From Methylobacterium sp. Leaf104 (GTDB taxonomy: Bacteria; Pseudomonadota; Alphaproteobacteria; Rhizobiales; Beijerinckiaceae): DNA of 64,000 nucleotides. Positions 17,786 to 28,088 of this stretch are shown here, piece by piece. The stretch is taken from positions 753 to 64,752 of the forward strand of contig NZ_LMMZ01000001.1 of the NCBI RefSeq assembly GCF_001422885.1, read 5' to 3'. Position 1 is the first letter of the stretch. Each line of letters starts with the position of its first letter. Made by a program: the position numbers and the translations under genes. The notes beneath the pieces were generated by a model. It made no database searches, was not told where the DNA came from, and saw nothing but the letters and a program-made list of their open reading frames with translations.

Positions 17786-18531
17786 GGGCGCTGATCTTCG
17801 ACGTCGACGGGACGCTCGCCGAGACCGAGGACCTCCACCGGCAGGCCTTCAACGGCGCCTTCGCGGATCTCGGCCTGCCCTGGTCGTGGTCGCCCGCCCG
17901 CTACGCCGACCTCCTCACCGTGATGGGCGGCAAGGAGCGGCTGCGCCACTACGTCGAGACCGAGCATGCCGACGAGGTCGAGGCCCTGCGCCCGCGCATG
18001 GGCGAGATCCACGACCGCAAGACCCGCCGCTACGGCGACCTCGTGGAGGGCGGAAGCCTCGCCCTGCGCCCCGGGGTGGGGCGCCTGATCGCGGAGGCCC
18101 GGGCGGCCGGCATCAAGCTCGCGGTCGCCAGCACCACGAGCCGACCCAACGTCGACACCCTGCTGCGCATCAACTTTCCGGCCGGCGACGTCCCCTTCGA
18201 CGTCATCGCCTGCGGCGACGAGGCCGCGCGCAAGAAGCCCGCCCCCGACGTCTTCGACCTCGCCTTGCGACGCCTCGCCGTCGCGCCCTCCGAAGCGGTG
18301 GCCTTCGAGGATTCCGCCGCCGGCATCCGTTCGGCCCTCGATGCGGGCCTGCCGGTCATCGCCACCCGCAGCCGCTACACCGAGAGCCATCGCCTCGACG
18401 GGGCGTTCTCGGCCGTCTCCGATCTCGGCGAGCCCGGCGCGCCGCACCGGCACCTCTCCGGGCATGTCTGGCCGGACGGGATCGTGACCCTGGACGCCCT
18501 GCGCGACTGGCACGCGCGGGTCACCGCCTGA
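17779..18531 (+). CDS. HAD-family phosphatase, CbbY-like
   Basis: 250 residues with the HAD motifs: [14 protein letters not shown] (nucleophile D8 and D10), [11 protein letters not shown] (motif II Thr/Ser), KKPAPDVF (motif III Lys) and [12 protein letters not shown] (motif IV Asp). The cap domain is of the beta-phosphoglucomutase/CbbY type. Proteins of the CbbY group dephosphorylate xylulose-1,5-bisphosphate, a RuBisCO inhibitor; without RuBisCO here the substrate is an open question. Start overlaps the epimerase stop by 7 bases, so translation is probably coupled. Confidence 0.88.
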   Translation: MLRALIFDVDGTLAETEDLHRQAFNGAFADLGLPWSWSPARYADLLTVMGGKERLRHYVETEHADEVEALRPRMGEIHDRKTRRYGDLVEGGSLALRPGVGRLIAEARAAGIKLAVASTTSRPNVDTLLRINFPAGDVPFDVIACGDEAARKKPAPDVFDLALRRLAVAPSEAVAFEDSAAGIRSALDAGLPVIATRSRYTESHRLDGAFSAVSDLGEPGAPHRHLSGHVWPDGIVTLDALRDWHARVTA

Positions 18532-18539
18532 GGCCGGGC

Positions 18540-18749
18540 TCAGCGCCGCGGGGGACGCCTCCCGTCCCGTGCCGGCGGCTCGCCCTCGGCGCGGGTCGGA
18601 AACAGCACCGCGCCGGCGACCGCCCCGAGCAGGCCCGCGATCCCGAGCCTGAGCCAGCGCGGGGCGGGCGCCGCGTCCCGTCGCTGCCGGGGGCGGGCAT
18701 CCGCGAGACGGGTCCCGGGGCCGCCCCGGTCGATGGCTTGATCGGTCAT
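18540..18749 (-). CDS. Small single-span membrane protein, 69 aa
   Basis: Start at 18749 gives MTDQAIDRGGPGTRLADARP, a polar N-terminus, then one hydrophobic segment (WLRLGIAGLLGAVAGAVLFP) and a basic C-terminal tail. The ribosome site is weak (AGGGCG too close to the ATG). Convergent with the HAD gene, 8 bases away. No family recognised; moderately likely to be real. Confidence 0.5.
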   Translation of the reverse strand: MTDQAIDRGGPGTRLADARPRQRRDAAPAPRWLRLGIAGLLGAVAGAVLFPTRAEGEPPARDGRRPPRR

Positions 18750-18975
18750 CGCCCTACGATAGCGCGCGCGCGCCGGATAGCCACCGGGACGGGCCGCGAC
18801 ACCCGTCTCGGATGAGGCTCGGACAAGGCCGTCCACGCTGCGGCGCAGCGTTGTCATCGGCGTGGGCGGCGGCCTATAAGCCGGCCAACCCCTTTCCGTC
18901 CGGCATCGCGGACCCGCCGCCCCGGCAACCGGCCCTCGCGATCCGGCTTCGTTCCTACCAGTCTAGGGTCACGTC

Positions 18976-19722
18976 ATGGCCGGCCATTCCCAGTTCAAGA
19001 ACATCATGCACCGCAAGGGCCGCGTCGACGCGGTCCGCTCGAAGCTGTTCGGCAAGCTCGCCCGCGAGATCACGGTCGCGGCCAAGCTCGGCCTGCCCGA
19101 CCCGGCGATGAATGCCCGCCTGCGCGCCGCCATCATCGCGGCCCGGGCCGAGAACGTGCCCAAGGACAACATCGAGCGTGCGATCAAGAAGGCCTCGGGG
19201 GCCGACGCCGAGAGCTACGACGAGATCCGCTACGAGGGCTACGGCCCCGGCGGCGCCGCGCTGATCGTCGAGGCCCAGACCGACAACCGCAACCGGACGG
19301 CCAGCGACGTGCGCTCGGCCTTCACCAAGTCCGGCGGCAGCCTCGCGGAGACCGGCGCCGTCTCCTTCATGTTCGACCATGTCGGCGTGGTCGAGTTCGA
19401 CGCCAAGGTGGCGGATGCCGACACCATGCTGGAGGCCGCCATCGAGGCCGGCGCCGACGACGTGCGCTCGGACGAGTCCGGCCATGAGGTCACCTGCGCC
19501 CAGGAGGCCTATGGCGAGGTCTCGAAGGCCCTGGAAGCCCGCTTCGGCGAGCCGCGCCGCACGGCCCTGGTCTGGAAGGCGCAGAACACCATCGAGGTCG
19601 ACGACGAGACCGGCGAGAAGCTGATCCGCCTCGTCGAGGTGATCGAGGACCAGGACGACGTCCAGAACGTCTTCGTCAATTTCACCCTGTCGGACGCCCT
19701 GATGGAGAAGCTCCAGGGCTGA
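18976..19722 (+). CDS. yebC: YebC/PmpR family protein
   Basis: 248 residues, the normal length. Starts [20 protein letters not shown], the family signature. Further conserved parts are [47 protein letters not shown] and [16 protein letters not shown]. Members act as DNA-binding regulators or as translation factors easing ribosome stalling at proline stretches. In many proteobacteria the gene is linked to ruvC, as here, where ruvC follows 2.2 kb further along the same strand. Confidence 0.95.
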   Translation: MAGHSQFKNIMHRKGRVDAVRSKLFGKLAREITVAAKLGLPDPAMNARLRAAIIAARAENVPKDNIERAIKKASGADAESYDEIRYEGYGPGGAALIVEAQTDNRNRTASDVRSAFTKSGGSLAETGAVSFMFDHVGVVEFDAKVADADTMLEAAIEAGADDVRSDESGHEVTCAQEAYGEVSKALEARFGEPRRTALVWKAQNTIEVDDETGEKLIRLVEVIEDQDDVQNVFVNFTLSDALMEKLQG

Positions 19723-19739
19723 TCGATCGAAGCCCGCCC

Positions 19740-21206
19740 TCAGGCGGCCTTCACGGTCTCGAGGAACCGGTTCACCTCGGTGCCGAGGTGGTCGGCCTCC
19801 TGCGCGAGCTCGGACGCGGAGGCGAGGACCCGGGCGGCCGCCTCGCCCGTCTCCCCGGCCGATTGCGCGACGCCGCCGATGGTGGCCGTGATCGCTCCCG
19901 TACCGGTCGCGGCCTCGGCCACGTTGCGGATGATCTCCCGGGTCGCCGATCCCTGCTGGTCCACCGCCGCCGCGATGGCGTCCGCGGTCAGGCTCATGGT
20001 GCGGATCTGCGCGGCGATCGCCTCGATGGCGGTGACCGCCTCGCGGGTCGTGCCCTGGATCGCGTTGATCTGCCCCGTGATCTCCTCGGTGGCCCGGGCG
20101 GTCTGGTTGGCGAGTTCCTTCACCTCCGCCGCGACCACGGCGAAGCCGCGGCCCGCCTCGCCGGCCCGCGCGGCCTCGATGGTGGCGTTCAGCGCCAGGA
20201 GGTTGGTCTGGCCGGCGATGCCGGAGATCATCCCGACGACGTCGCCGATCCGGGCCGCACCCGTGCTCAGGGCGTGAACCAGCTGGCCGGTGGCGTCCGC
20301 CTGGCCCACCGCGCCCTGCGCCATCCGCGCGGATTCCGCGACCTGGCGGCCGATCTCCTGGACCGAGGCGCCGAGCTCCTCGGCGGCACCGGCCACCCGG
20401 TCCACGTTCCGCGCGGCCATCTCGGCGGCGCCGGCCACGGATCCGGCCCGGCCCGCCGTGCCCTCCGCCGTCCCCGTCATGGTCCGTGCGGTCCCCTGCA
20501 TCGCCGCCGCCGCCTGCGTGACCCGGCCGAGGATGCCGCCCACGGCCGATTCGAAGTACTGGGCGGTCTGCTGCATCGCCGCCCGCCGCTGCGCATCGGC
20601 CCCCGCCCGTGCCAGGGCGGTCTCCGATTCCAGGGCCTGCATCCGCTCCACCTGCACCCGGATGGCGCCCTCGGACGCGACCTGCGCCGCGAAGGCGGTC
20701 GTGATGGTGCGGGCGACCCAGGCCAGCACGCCCGTCTCGAGGACCAGGATGACGGCATGAAGCACCACGCGCGCGAGATCCGCGCTTCGGGGCCCGCCGG
20801 GGAAGATCAGCGCCGGCATCGCGACGTTGAGGGCGAGATGGTGGCCGGCGACGGCCGCGGCGCAGGCCACCAGGATGGTCCAGTCGCACCACGCGACGAC
20901 CACCGCCATGCAGGCGAAGAAGTACATGTGCAGGTCGATCTGCCACGGATGCCCCGCCAGCGCGGAGAGCAGGATCGCCGCCATGCCGATGAGCGACAGG
21001 CTGCTGACCAGCCGCGTCGTCAGGCCGGTCGGCGCGCGCCGCCAGGCCAGGGTGCTGAACCCTGCCAGCAGGCCTGCGATCACCAGGGGCACCGTCAGCC
21101 CATTGCCGACGAGCCAGGCGCCGAGCCCGATGATCGGCAGGTGCAGCCAGAGGAAGGCGATGAGGAATTGGCCGAAGGTCTGCCGAAGGGTGTCGAGGTT
21201 CGTCAT
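19740..21206 (-). CDS. Membrane-anchored methyl-accepting chemotaxis protein without HAMP
   Basis: 488 residues. The first 190 contain about six hydrophobic segments, including [19 protein letters not shown] and a following segment with AGHHLALN; the spaced His residues recall membrane metal- or redox-sensing modules, which is speculative. No periplasmic ligand domain or HAMP is evident. The C-terminal signalling domain is typical, with [38 protein letters not shown] and four-helix heptads. It should signal to CheA in the cytoplasm. The convergent yebC stop is only 17 bases away. Confidence 0.88.
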   Translation of the reverse strand: MTNLDTLRQTFGQFLIAFLWLHLPIIGLGAWLVGNGLTVPLVIAGLLAGFSTLAWRRAPTGLTTRLVSSLSLIGMAAILLSALAGHPWQIDLHMYFFACMAVVVAWCDWTILVACAAAVAGHHLALNVAMPALIFPGGPRSADLARVVLHAVILVLETGVLAWVARTITTAFAAQVASEGAIRVQVERMQALESETALARAGADAQRRAAMQQTAQYFESAVGGILGRVTQAAAAMQGTARTMTGTAEGTAGRAGSVAGAAEMAARNVDRVAGAAEELGASVQEIGRQVAESARMAQGAVGQADATGQLVHALSTGAARIGDVVGMISGIAGQTNLLALNATIEAARAGEAGRGFAVVAAEVKELANQTARATEEITGQINAIQGTTREAVTAIEAIAAQIRTMSLTADAIAAAVDQQGSATREIIRNVAEAATGTGAITATIGGVAQSAGETGEAAARVLASASELAQEADHLGTEVNRFLETVKAA

Positions 21207-21245
21207 CGCCGGGCCGTGTCCGTTGCGGAAATCTGGTTGGGGGGG

Positions 21246-21563
21246 TCAGGTCCGGGAAGCGGGCGTGCAGGCCGTCGCGAACCGGGCGTCGACGACGAGC
21301 CAGGCCCCGGAGGCGTAGAGCCGGGCGACCAGATCGGACGATCCGGCCCGGACCACGAGGACGTTGCTCCAGCCGCCGAGGCGCAGGATGGTGCCGCCCG
21401 CCCGCGCCACGATGGCGGCGGCGTCCCGGCCGGGAGGGGCGATCACCGCCACGGTCTCCGACATCGGGACCGCCATCACGCCGACCGGCAGCACCAGGGT
21501 CGCGATCACCGCGAAACCACCGAGGAGCCGGTTCAGGCGAGGGGAGGGCGCGAGGTCGGACAC
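21246..21563 (-). CDS. Small hypothetical protein with N-terminal membrane segment
   Basis: 105 residues from a GTG start at 21563. One hydrophobic segment (LLGGFAVIATLVLPVGVMAV) is followed by a compact domain (ETVAVIAPPGRDAAAIVARAG, LGGWSNVLVVRAGSSDLVARLYASGAW). It could be an anchored or exported periplasmic protein. No family recognised. It lies 39 bases upstream of the chemoreceptor on the same strand, so the two may be co-transcribed. Weak ribosome site. Confidence 0.6.
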   Translation of the reverse strand: MSDLAPSPRLNRLLGGFAVIATLVLPVGVMAVPMSETVAVIAPPGRDAAAIVARAGGTILRLGGWSNVLVVRAGSSDLVARLYASGAWLVVDARFATACTPASRT

Positions 21564-21929
21564 GAGGACAGCAATCCGCCGGGAATCTGTCCTGTGTTAA
21601 TACGATGCGATCTTCTAAGAAGCGGTTACGGGCCGTCTTCGTCGGCGACGCACCGGCCCCCGTGCGGGCCTCACGTTCCGCGAACACCGCTTCACCCGGT
21701 TCCGACACGGCTCGATCCATCGGTCGAGATCCGCCGGGTCAGGCTCGGCTCATCCTGCGATCGTCAGCTTCGGCTGCTGATCGGAAGGGGATCGCGGCGC
21801 GACGGGCGGGCCTGCCGGACCCGCCGCGGCAGCGCGGATTGGCATAACGCTCCGTTCACGGTATGTCCCTAACGCTCGGAACGGCGCGATGTTCGCGCCC
21901 GGAGCCGCGCCATCCATGATCGTGTCCGC
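21564..21929. other. 366-bp gap, divergent promoters likely
   Basis: No gene recognised. The part around 21575-21640 is less GC-rich (TGTGTTAATACGATGCGATC) and suits a promoter for the minus-strand genes; the part around 21840-21900 precedes ruvC. Remaining open frames are low-complexity. Confidence 0.45.
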
Positions 21930-22496
21930 ATGAGCGTTCCCGTCCGCATCCTCGGCATCGATCCGGGCCTGCGGCGCACCGGCTGGGGCGTCGTCACGGC
22001 CACGGGCACCAAGCTCGCCTACGTCGATTGCGGCGTCGTCACCTCGGACGGGGACCTGCCGCTCGCCCTGCGCCTGCGCGAGCTCTACGAGGGCATCACC
22101 CGCATCGTCGAGGCGTTCCGTCCGGACGAGGTCTCGGTCGAGGAGACCTTCGTCAACAAGGACGCGCAGGCCACGCTGAAGCTCGGCCATGCCCGCGCGG
22201 TGGCGCTGCTGGTCCCGGCGCTCGCCGGCATGCCGGTGTTCGAGTACTCGGCCAACCTGATCAAGAAGACGGTCGCGGGGTCGGGACACGCCGAGAAGGT
22301 CCAGATCCAGGCCATGGTGAAGTTCCTGCTGCCCAAGGCCGAGTTCAAGGTCGCCGACGCCGCGGATGCGCTGGCCATCGCCATCACCCACAACAGCCAT
22401 CGCGGCGCCCATGCCCTGAGGCGCGAGCACGTCCCCGTGCCCGGGACGAGCAGCCTGGCGGCGGCCCGCATCGCGGCGGCCCTGGCCCGGGGCTGA
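21930..22496 (+). CDS. ruvC: Holliday junction endonuclease RuvC
   Basis: 188 residues. The RNase H-like catalytic acids are all present: D11 in ILGIDPGLRRTGWG, E71 in VSVEETFVNKD, and D143 and D146 in VADAADALAIA. It cleaves Holliday junctions in complex with RuvAB. The C-terminal AITHNSH is family-typical. It is followed on the same strand by a membrane protein rather than directly by ruvA, which is 1.65 kb away. Confidence 0.96.
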   Translation: MSVPVRILGIDPGLRRTGWGVVTATGTKLAYVDCGVVTSDGDLPLALRLRELYEGITRIVEAFRPDEVSVEETFVNKDAQATLKLGHARAVALLVPALAGMPVFEYSANLIKKTVAGSGHAEKVQIQAMVKFLLPKAEFKVADAADALAIAITHNSHRGAHALRREHVPVPGTSSLAAARIAAALARG

Positions 22497-22581
22497 CCGG
22501 GCCGGGCCTGGACTCTCCCGGCCCGCCCGTGCAGTGCCTCCCGGCGGACCACGCGGGCGAACCGGGCGGAGAGCGAGGGGA

Positions 22582-23352
22582 ATGGCCGACCAAGGGGCGA
22601 TGCGCCCGACTCTGCCGATCGGCGAAACGCTGCGCGATGGCGGGGCCTCCGGGCTCCGGTCCGTCCGCGCCCTCGGCTCGGCCACGACCGTGGCCTTCGT
22701 CGTCGTCCTGGCCAAGGAAGCGGCCCATACGCTGATGGGCGATCCGACGGCCCCGGCCCGCTTCCAGGACGACGTCTTCCTCGTCGATTGCGCCTGCACG
22801 ATCCTGCTCGCGCCCTACTGGATGGCGATGTTCCGGCTCATCCTCGATGCGGGCGGCTCCGTGCGCGCGGTCGCCGAGGGCCGGGCCGGGCCGTTCCGGG
22901 ACTTCCTCGCCCTCGAATTGTTCTGGCTCCTGGTCAGCGGGCTGCTCGACCGCGCGCTCTCGTCGGACATGCTCGGGCCGGGCCGGCTGATCGTCGGCTT
23001 CTCGGCCTGGATCGCCCTGCTGCTCCTGCAGATCCGGACCAGCATGCTGGCGCCCGCCCTGGCGCTGGGCGCCCCCGACGCGACCCTGCGCGCGGTGTTC
23101 GCGATGACGCGCGGAGCGGCCGCGCGCATCGGCCTGATCCTGATCGCGACGATCCTGCCCCTCGGCCTCGTCGACCGCATGCTGCACGCGCCCGAGCGGA
23201 CCGGCGCCGACCTGCCCGCGTTCGTGCTGGCGGTCCGGATCCTCGCCTCCGGCCTCATCGACATGGCCCTGCTCGTCCTGGTGACCGCCCTGCTCGCCGA
23301 GATCTACCGGCGGCTGCGGACGGGGGCGGGCGCCCTCACTCCGCGGCCTTGA
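22582..23352 (+). CDS. Hypothetical integral membrane protein
   Basis: 256 residues from the ATG at 22582 with GAGGGG just upstream. Six hydrophobic segments are visible (for example [62 protein letters not shown]). The N-terminal 30 residues are polar. No family motif recognised. It lies between ruvC and ruvA, and its 3' end overlaps the convergent yceI-like gene by 17 bases. Confidence 0.75.
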   Translation: MADQGAMRPTLPIGETLRDGGASGLRSVRALGSATTVAFVVVLAKEAAHTLMGDPTAPARFQDDVFLVDCACTILLAPYWMAMFRLILDAGGSVRAVAEGRAGPFRDFLALELFWLLVSGLLDRALSSDMLGPGRLIVGFSAWIALLLLQIRTSMLAPALALGAPDATLRAVFAMTRGAAARIGLILIATILPLGLVDRMLHAPERTGADLPAFVLAVRILASGLIDMALLVLVTALLAEIYRRLRTGAGALTPRP

Positions 23353-23989
23353 ACTCGCCCTCGATGCGCAGGGACACGTCGTCGCCCAGGAGCGGCAGGA
23401 AGGCGCTGATGCCGAAATCCGAGCGCCGGATCACCGCGCGTCCGTCGAAGCCGACCGTGTAGGCCTTGCTGACCGGGTTGATCCCGGCCTGGTTGAAGGT
23501 GGCGTCGAAGGCGACCGGCTTCGTTACGCCCTTGAGGGTGAGGTCGCCGTTGACCCGCGCGGTGGTCGGGCTCGTCGGCTCGACGCTGGTCGCGGTGAAG
23601 GTGGCCTTGGGGAACCTGGCGGTGTCGAAGAAGTCCGGCGCCTTGAGGTGCCGGTTGAGCTGCTCGTTCAGGCCGTTGACGCTGTCGGTGCCGATCGTGA
23701 CCGTGAGGGTGGATTTCGCCGGCTCCTTCGGGTCGAGCACCGCCTGGGCGGACACGTCGGTGATCTGCCCGTAATAGGTCGAGAAGCCGAGATGGCTCAC
23801 GGACCAGGTGATCTTGCCGTGGGCCGGATCGAGGACGTAGGCCCCCGGACGCACCTGCGTCGGATCGCTGGAGGGCGAGGCGGGCGGTGCCGCGGCCGGG
23901 GTTTCCGCCGCCGCGCGCGGGCCGGCGGCGAACAGGAGCCCGGAGGCGAGGAGCAGCGCGGTCTGGCGCATCGGCATCGGGGCGGTCAT
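23336..23989 (-). CDS. YceI-family periplasmic lipid-binding protein
   Basis: 217 residues. Residues 1-28 form a signal peptide ([22 protein letters not shown]). The mature domain has the YceI lipocalin-like pattern: [75 protein letters not shown] and [11 protein letters not shown]. The family binds polyisoprenoid or similar lipids in the periplasm. Start could also be the ATG at 23974. Convergent with the preceding gene, overlapping by 17 bases, so the two 3' ends share sequence. Confidence 0.9.
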   Translation of the reverse strand: MTAPMPMRQTALLLASGLLFAAGPRAAAETPAAAPPASPSSDPTQVRPGAYVLDPAHGKITWSVSHLGFSTYYGQITDVSAQAVLDPKEPAKSTLTVTIGTDSVNGLNEQLNRHLKAPDFFDTARFPKATFTATSVEPTSPTTARVNGDLTLKGVTKPVAFDATFNQAGINPVSKAYTVGFDGRAVIRRSDFGISAFLPLLGDDVSLRIEGEFKAAE

Positions 23990-24148
23990 CCATCTGTGTC
24001 GGGCGGGGCGCCTTTGATTTCACGAACGCCGCGCGGCCTCAAGGCGGGGCCGGCGCCGTCGCGACGGGGCGCATGGCGCTCGCGCGCGCCGCCCTGTAGG
24101 CATCCGCCGACGGCTGGGCATCCGGCGGCGCGAGGGATGGGCGGGGCG

Positions 24149-24766
24149 ATGATCGGCAAGCTGAAGGGCGTGGTGGATTCCTATGGCGAGGATTTCGTGA
24201 TCCTCGACGTGCAGGGCGTCGGCTACGTGGTCCACTGCTCCGCCCGGACCCTCCAGCGCCTGCCCGGCATCGGCGAGGCGGCGGACCTCGCGATCGAGAC
24301 CCATGTCCGGGAGGACATGATCCGGCTCTACGGCTTCCGCTCGGATGCCGAGCGCGAGTGGTTCCGCCTGCTCCAGACCGTGCAGGGCGTGGGCAGCAAG
24401 GTCGCCCTCGGACTGCTCTCGGTGCTCGAACCCGCGGCCCTCGCCTCGGCCATCGCCATGGGCGACAAGGGCGCGGTGGCCCGGGCCCCCGGCGTCGGCC
24501 CGCGTCTGGCGGCGCGCCTCGTGGCGGAACTGAAGGACAAGGCTCCAGCCTTCGCGCCCATCGATCCCGCGGTGATCGCGCTGTCGGGCGCGGTCGAGGC
24601 CCGCACCGCGCCGCAGCCCGTCGCCGACGCGATCTCCGCCCTGGTCAACCTCGGCTATGCCCCCGTCCAGGCCTCGGCCGCCATCGCCGAGGCCCTCAAG
24701 AACGCGGGCGAGGGCGCCGAGGCCAAGACCCTGATCCGGCTGGGACTGCGCGAACTCGCCCGGTGA
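24149..24766 (+). CDS. ruvA: Holliday junction helicase subunit RuvA
   Basis: 205 residues, normal for the family. Start at 24149 gives the canonical [20 protein letters not shown]. Domain I (OB fold) carries VGYVVHCS; domain II has the two helix-hairpin-helix motifs ([18 protein letters not shown] and [22 protein letters not shown]); domain III is the RuvB-contacting three-helix bundle ([18 protein letters not shown]). RuvA binds the Holliday junction and loads RuvB. ruvB is not next door but 1.85 kb downstream, beyond bfd, bfr and a Uma2 gene. Confidence 0.96.
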   Translation: MIGKLKGVVDSYGEDFVILDVQGVGYVVHCSARTLQRLPGIGEAADLAIETHVREDMIRLYGFRSDAEREWFRLLQTVQGVGSKVALGLLSVLEPAALASAIAMGDKGAVARAPGVGPRLAARLVAELKDKAPAFAPIDPAVIALSGAVEARTAPQPVADAISALVNLGYAPVQASAAIAEALKNAGEGAEAKTLIRLGLRELAR

Positions 24767-24867
24767 GCACGCGCCATCCCTGGTGCACGACGCAATTGTG
24801 CCCTTGACGCTTCCGGTCCCCGTTGCCAGTTGGAGGGAAGACAGCTAACCTGCTGAAAGTAAAGCAG

Positions 24868-24884
24868 TTTTCAACTATTCTAAT
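24868..24884. promoter_or_regulatory. Irr-box (ICE)-like site upstream of bfd
   Basis: TTTTCAACTATTCTAAT matches the iron-control-element pattern TTTAGAA-N3-TTCTAAA at 11 of 14 defined positions, in a locally AT-rich patch 140 bases before bfd. In Rhizobiales and relatives Irr controls bacterioferritin genes. The assignment is inference from motif and context. Confidence 0.45.
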
Positions 24885-25023
24885 CTACCCGCCAATCCGA
24901 TGCACGGGCTCAGCTTTTGCGCTCGGGCGTCAGCACCGCCTCAGTTTCGACGAAGTGGCCGGGTGGAAACCCATCCGGCGGCCTCACCCCACGGCACGAG
25001 CCACGCGCGAGTCACGGTCCCGC

Positions 25024-25281
25024 ATGATCGTCTGTTCCTGCAACGTCCTGTCCGATCGCGCGGTGCGCGCCTGCCTGCATCGCGGCCCGGATTGTCCGCG
25101 CACGCCGGCTCAGGTCCAGGCCTGCCTCGGCTGCAGCCCGAAATGCGGCCGCTGCGCCCGGACCATCCGCGGCATCCTGCAAAATGCCCTCGACGAGGCC
25201 GCGCATGCGTGTACTGCGACTTGCGCGAGCACCTGTAGTTTGGTCAAGGTCCAGACTGCGGAGGAGGGGATCGCCGCCTGA
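25024..25281 (+). CDS. bfd: Bacterioferritin-associated ferredoxin
   Basis: 85 residues. The [2Fe-2S] cluster ligands of Bfd fit: C4 and C6 in MIVCSCN, and C41 and C44 in PKCGRCARTIRGIL. There are extra Cys at 17, 24, 34 and 37, plus several in an added C-terminal tail (ACTATCASTCS). Bfd docks on bacterioferritin and reduces stored ferric iron to release it. bfr follows 62 bases later. The Cys-rich extension after residue 60 is not usual for Bfd and may be lineage-specific. Confidence 0.9.
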   Translation: MIVCSCNVLSDRAVRACLHRGPDCPRTPAQVQACLGCSPKCGRCARTIRGILQNALDEAAHACTATCASTCSLVKVQTAEEGIAA

Positions 25282-25343
25282 GCGCCCATACCGGGTGCTG
25301 AAGCTCCCCTCCGGCTTAACGTGCCTCAAGGGAGATTGGGCGG

Positions 25344-25841
25344 ATGAAGGGTGATGCGAAGGTCGTCGAGTACCTCAATCGGGGACTGCGCAGCGAGCTC
25401 ACGGCGGTCAGCCAGTACTGGCTCCATTTCCGTATGCTCAACGACTGGGGTTACATCGAGCTCGCCAAGTTCTGGCGCAAGGAATCCATCGAGGAGATGA
25501 ACCACGCGGACCGGTTCGTCGACCGGATCCTGTTCCTCGACGGCTTCCCGAACCTGCAGGAACTCGACCCGCTGCGGATCGGCCAGAACGTGCAGGAGAT
25601 CATCGAGTGCGATCTCGCCGCCGAGAACGAGGCGCGCGCGCTCTACCTCGAAGCGGCCAAGTACTGCGACTCGATCAACGACCGCGTGTCGAAGCGCCTG
25701 TTCGAGGATCTGGCCGAGGACGAGGAGGGCCATATCGACTTCCTCGAGACGCAGCTCGAGCTGATCGGCCAGATCGGCCTGCCGCTCTACGCCCAGAAGC
25801 ATATCGGCGGCCTGGAGCCGATCGCTCCGGAAGCCGAGTAA
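25344..25841 (+). CDS. bfr: Bacterioferritin
   Basis: 165 residues. All ferroxidase ligands are present: E18, E51, H54, E94, E127, H130. M52, the haem axial ligand, is also present ([11 protein letters not shown]). Start [15 protein letters not shown] is canonical, and AAGGGAGA lies upstream. The protein forms a 24-mer cage that stores iron. Paired with bfd, so storage and release are encoded together. Probably iron-regulated through the site upstream of bfd. Confidence 0.96.
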   Translation: MKGDAKVVEYLNRGLRSELTAVSQYWLHFRMLNDWGYIELAKFWRKESIEEMNHADRFVDRILFLDGFPNLQELDPLRIGQNVQEIIECDLAAENEARALYLEAAKYCDSINDRVSKRLFEDLAEDEEGHIDFLETQLELIGQIGLPLYAQKHIGGLEPIAPEAE

Positions 25842-25856
25842 GGTCGACGTGATGGG

Positions 25857-25878
25857 GCGCCGGGCGCGTGCCCGGCGC
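25857..25878. terminator. Hairpin between bfr and the Uma2 gene
   Basis: Perfect 9-bp stem GCGCCGGGC/GCCCGGCGC with a 4-base loop, 16 bases after the bfr stop and before the convergent Uma2 stop. Only TT follows, so it may work weakly in both directions. Confidence 0.5.
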
Positions 25879-25891
25879 TTGCTCGGCCGGC

Positions 25892-26446
25892 TCACTCGGC
25901 CAGGACGCGACAATAGATATCGCGCAGGGGCAGCGCGGATTGGATCGTCGAGAGTTCGAGGACTTCGTCAGGGCCGTCGATGACCCGGAAGCCGCCCCAC
26001 CGCCCTTCGACGCGGTCGAACACTTCGAGATGCGGTCGGTCCCGTGCCACGAGCCCGTAATGCTGAAGCGAGGCGAGTTGCTGATAGACCGCCCGCTTCT
26101 CGAAGCGATCCCGCGCCTCGGTCCCGGGTGCGAGCACCTCGACCAGAACCGTGGGATTCTCGACCGAGGTCGCGCCCGGTTCGATGTCGCCGCAGACGAC
26201 GAGCACGTCCGGAAGCCTCGCGGCCTCCAGGGATTTGCTCTTCATGCAGAATGTCTCGGTGAAGGTCTGGTAGGACGATCCCCCGGCACGGAAACCAACT
26301 TCCAGGCCCAGGGCGATGTTCTGAACGATGCGCGCATGCTCCCAGCGCGCACCGACCATCATCCAGACCACGCGCCCGCCGATCAGCTCCCAGCGCCCGT
26401 TGCGGGGCTTGTCGGCCAGCGATTCCTCGACATCGTCGAGGGCCAT
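25892..26446 (-). CDS. Uma2/DUF820 family putative endonuclease
   Basis: About 184 residues from the ATG at 26446; the frame stays open upstream, so an earlier GTG is possible. Uma2 landmarks: GRWELIGGRVVWMM, HARIVQNIALGLE, ARLPDVLVVCGD (Asp of the PD-D/ExK fold), VLVEVLAPGTEARDRFEKRAVYQQL (Glu and Lys) and LQHYGLVARDRPHLEVF. The fold is that of restriction-like nucleases, but the biological role of the family is not established. It is a lone gene between bfr and ruvB, with no recombinase or repeat beside it. Confidence 0.8.
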   Translation of the reverse strand: MALDDVEESLADKPRNGRWELIGGRVVWMMVGARWEHARIVQNIALGLEVGFRAGGSSYQTFTETFCMKSKSLEAARLPDVLVVCGDIEPGATSVENPTVLVEVLAPGTEARDRFEKRAVYQQLASLQHYGLVARDRPHLEVFDRVEGRWGGFRVIDGPDEVLELSTIQSALPLRDIYCRVLAE

Positions 26447-26620
26447 CCCTTCGAACTCGTGCGATGCACCGGCCACGGCACGCTCTTCCGCTGCGACGAA
26501 CCGGCGCCCCACACGCTCCGCGCCGCGATGGGAATGTAGCGCGAACGGCGCCTTTGTGCGACATCGGCCAGGAGAACAGATGATGGACGCGGGCGCCGCC
26601 GCCCGCCACCGAGAGTCCGC

Positions 26621-27726
<1,106 letters not shown>

Positions 27727-27730
<4 letters not shown>

Positions 27731-28088
27731 GCGTGGCCTTCGAACCGGGGCCGCGTCGCGGCTGGATCACGCGTCGGCGCGTGGTCCAGGGCCTCGGCGC
27801 CTCCGCGCTGCTCGGCACCGCCACGGGGGCCTCCGTCTTCGGCGGCCTGCGGGCGCCGCTCGGCGTGCACGCCATCCTCGGCCATCACGATCGGTGGGAG
27901 GACCGGAGCGCGCAGGAAGCGCGGCGGCGGCCCCACCAGCGCGGGCGCGGCTCTGGAGCGCCCCGGTCCGCCTCGGCGTCACCCCCGCGATCGTGCTGGT
28001 CGAGGTCCCGGGCGCCGGCCCGGCCCGGCCTGAGCCGCGTTGTCGCTCGAGCGCCGCCCCTCATTCTCGTCGACCGGGAGCCCGACCG
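27727..28088 (+). pseudogene. Decayed Tat-exported metallophosphoesterase (YkuE-like)
   Basis: A GTG overlapping the ruvB stop opens a frame with a clear Tat signal (WITRRRVVQGLGASALLG). It runs straight into GGLRAPLGVHAILGHHDRWED, which corresponds to the internal L-x-APLGVHAILGNHDWW segment of YkuE-type metallophosphoesterases, with the metal-binding Asn changed to His. The whole N-terminal catalytic part is missing between the two. About 45 bases on, family similarity moves to another frame, where VRLGVTPAIVLVEV matches the family's very C-terminal FGVPPEIVLVEL. So a gene of roughly 900 bp has shrunk by internal deletions and a frameshift. Confidence 0.7.

Noticed and set aside
18955..21720. 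Long minus-strand open frame of over 900 codons across yebC and the chemoreceptor
   Set aside because: Arg/Gly/Pro-rich translation without domains, overlapping two clear genes in other frames.
24849..24872. CTGCT/AGCAG hairpin with TTTT after ruvA
   Set aside because: Only 5 bp of stem with an 8-base loop; too weak, and it overlaps the Irr-like site.
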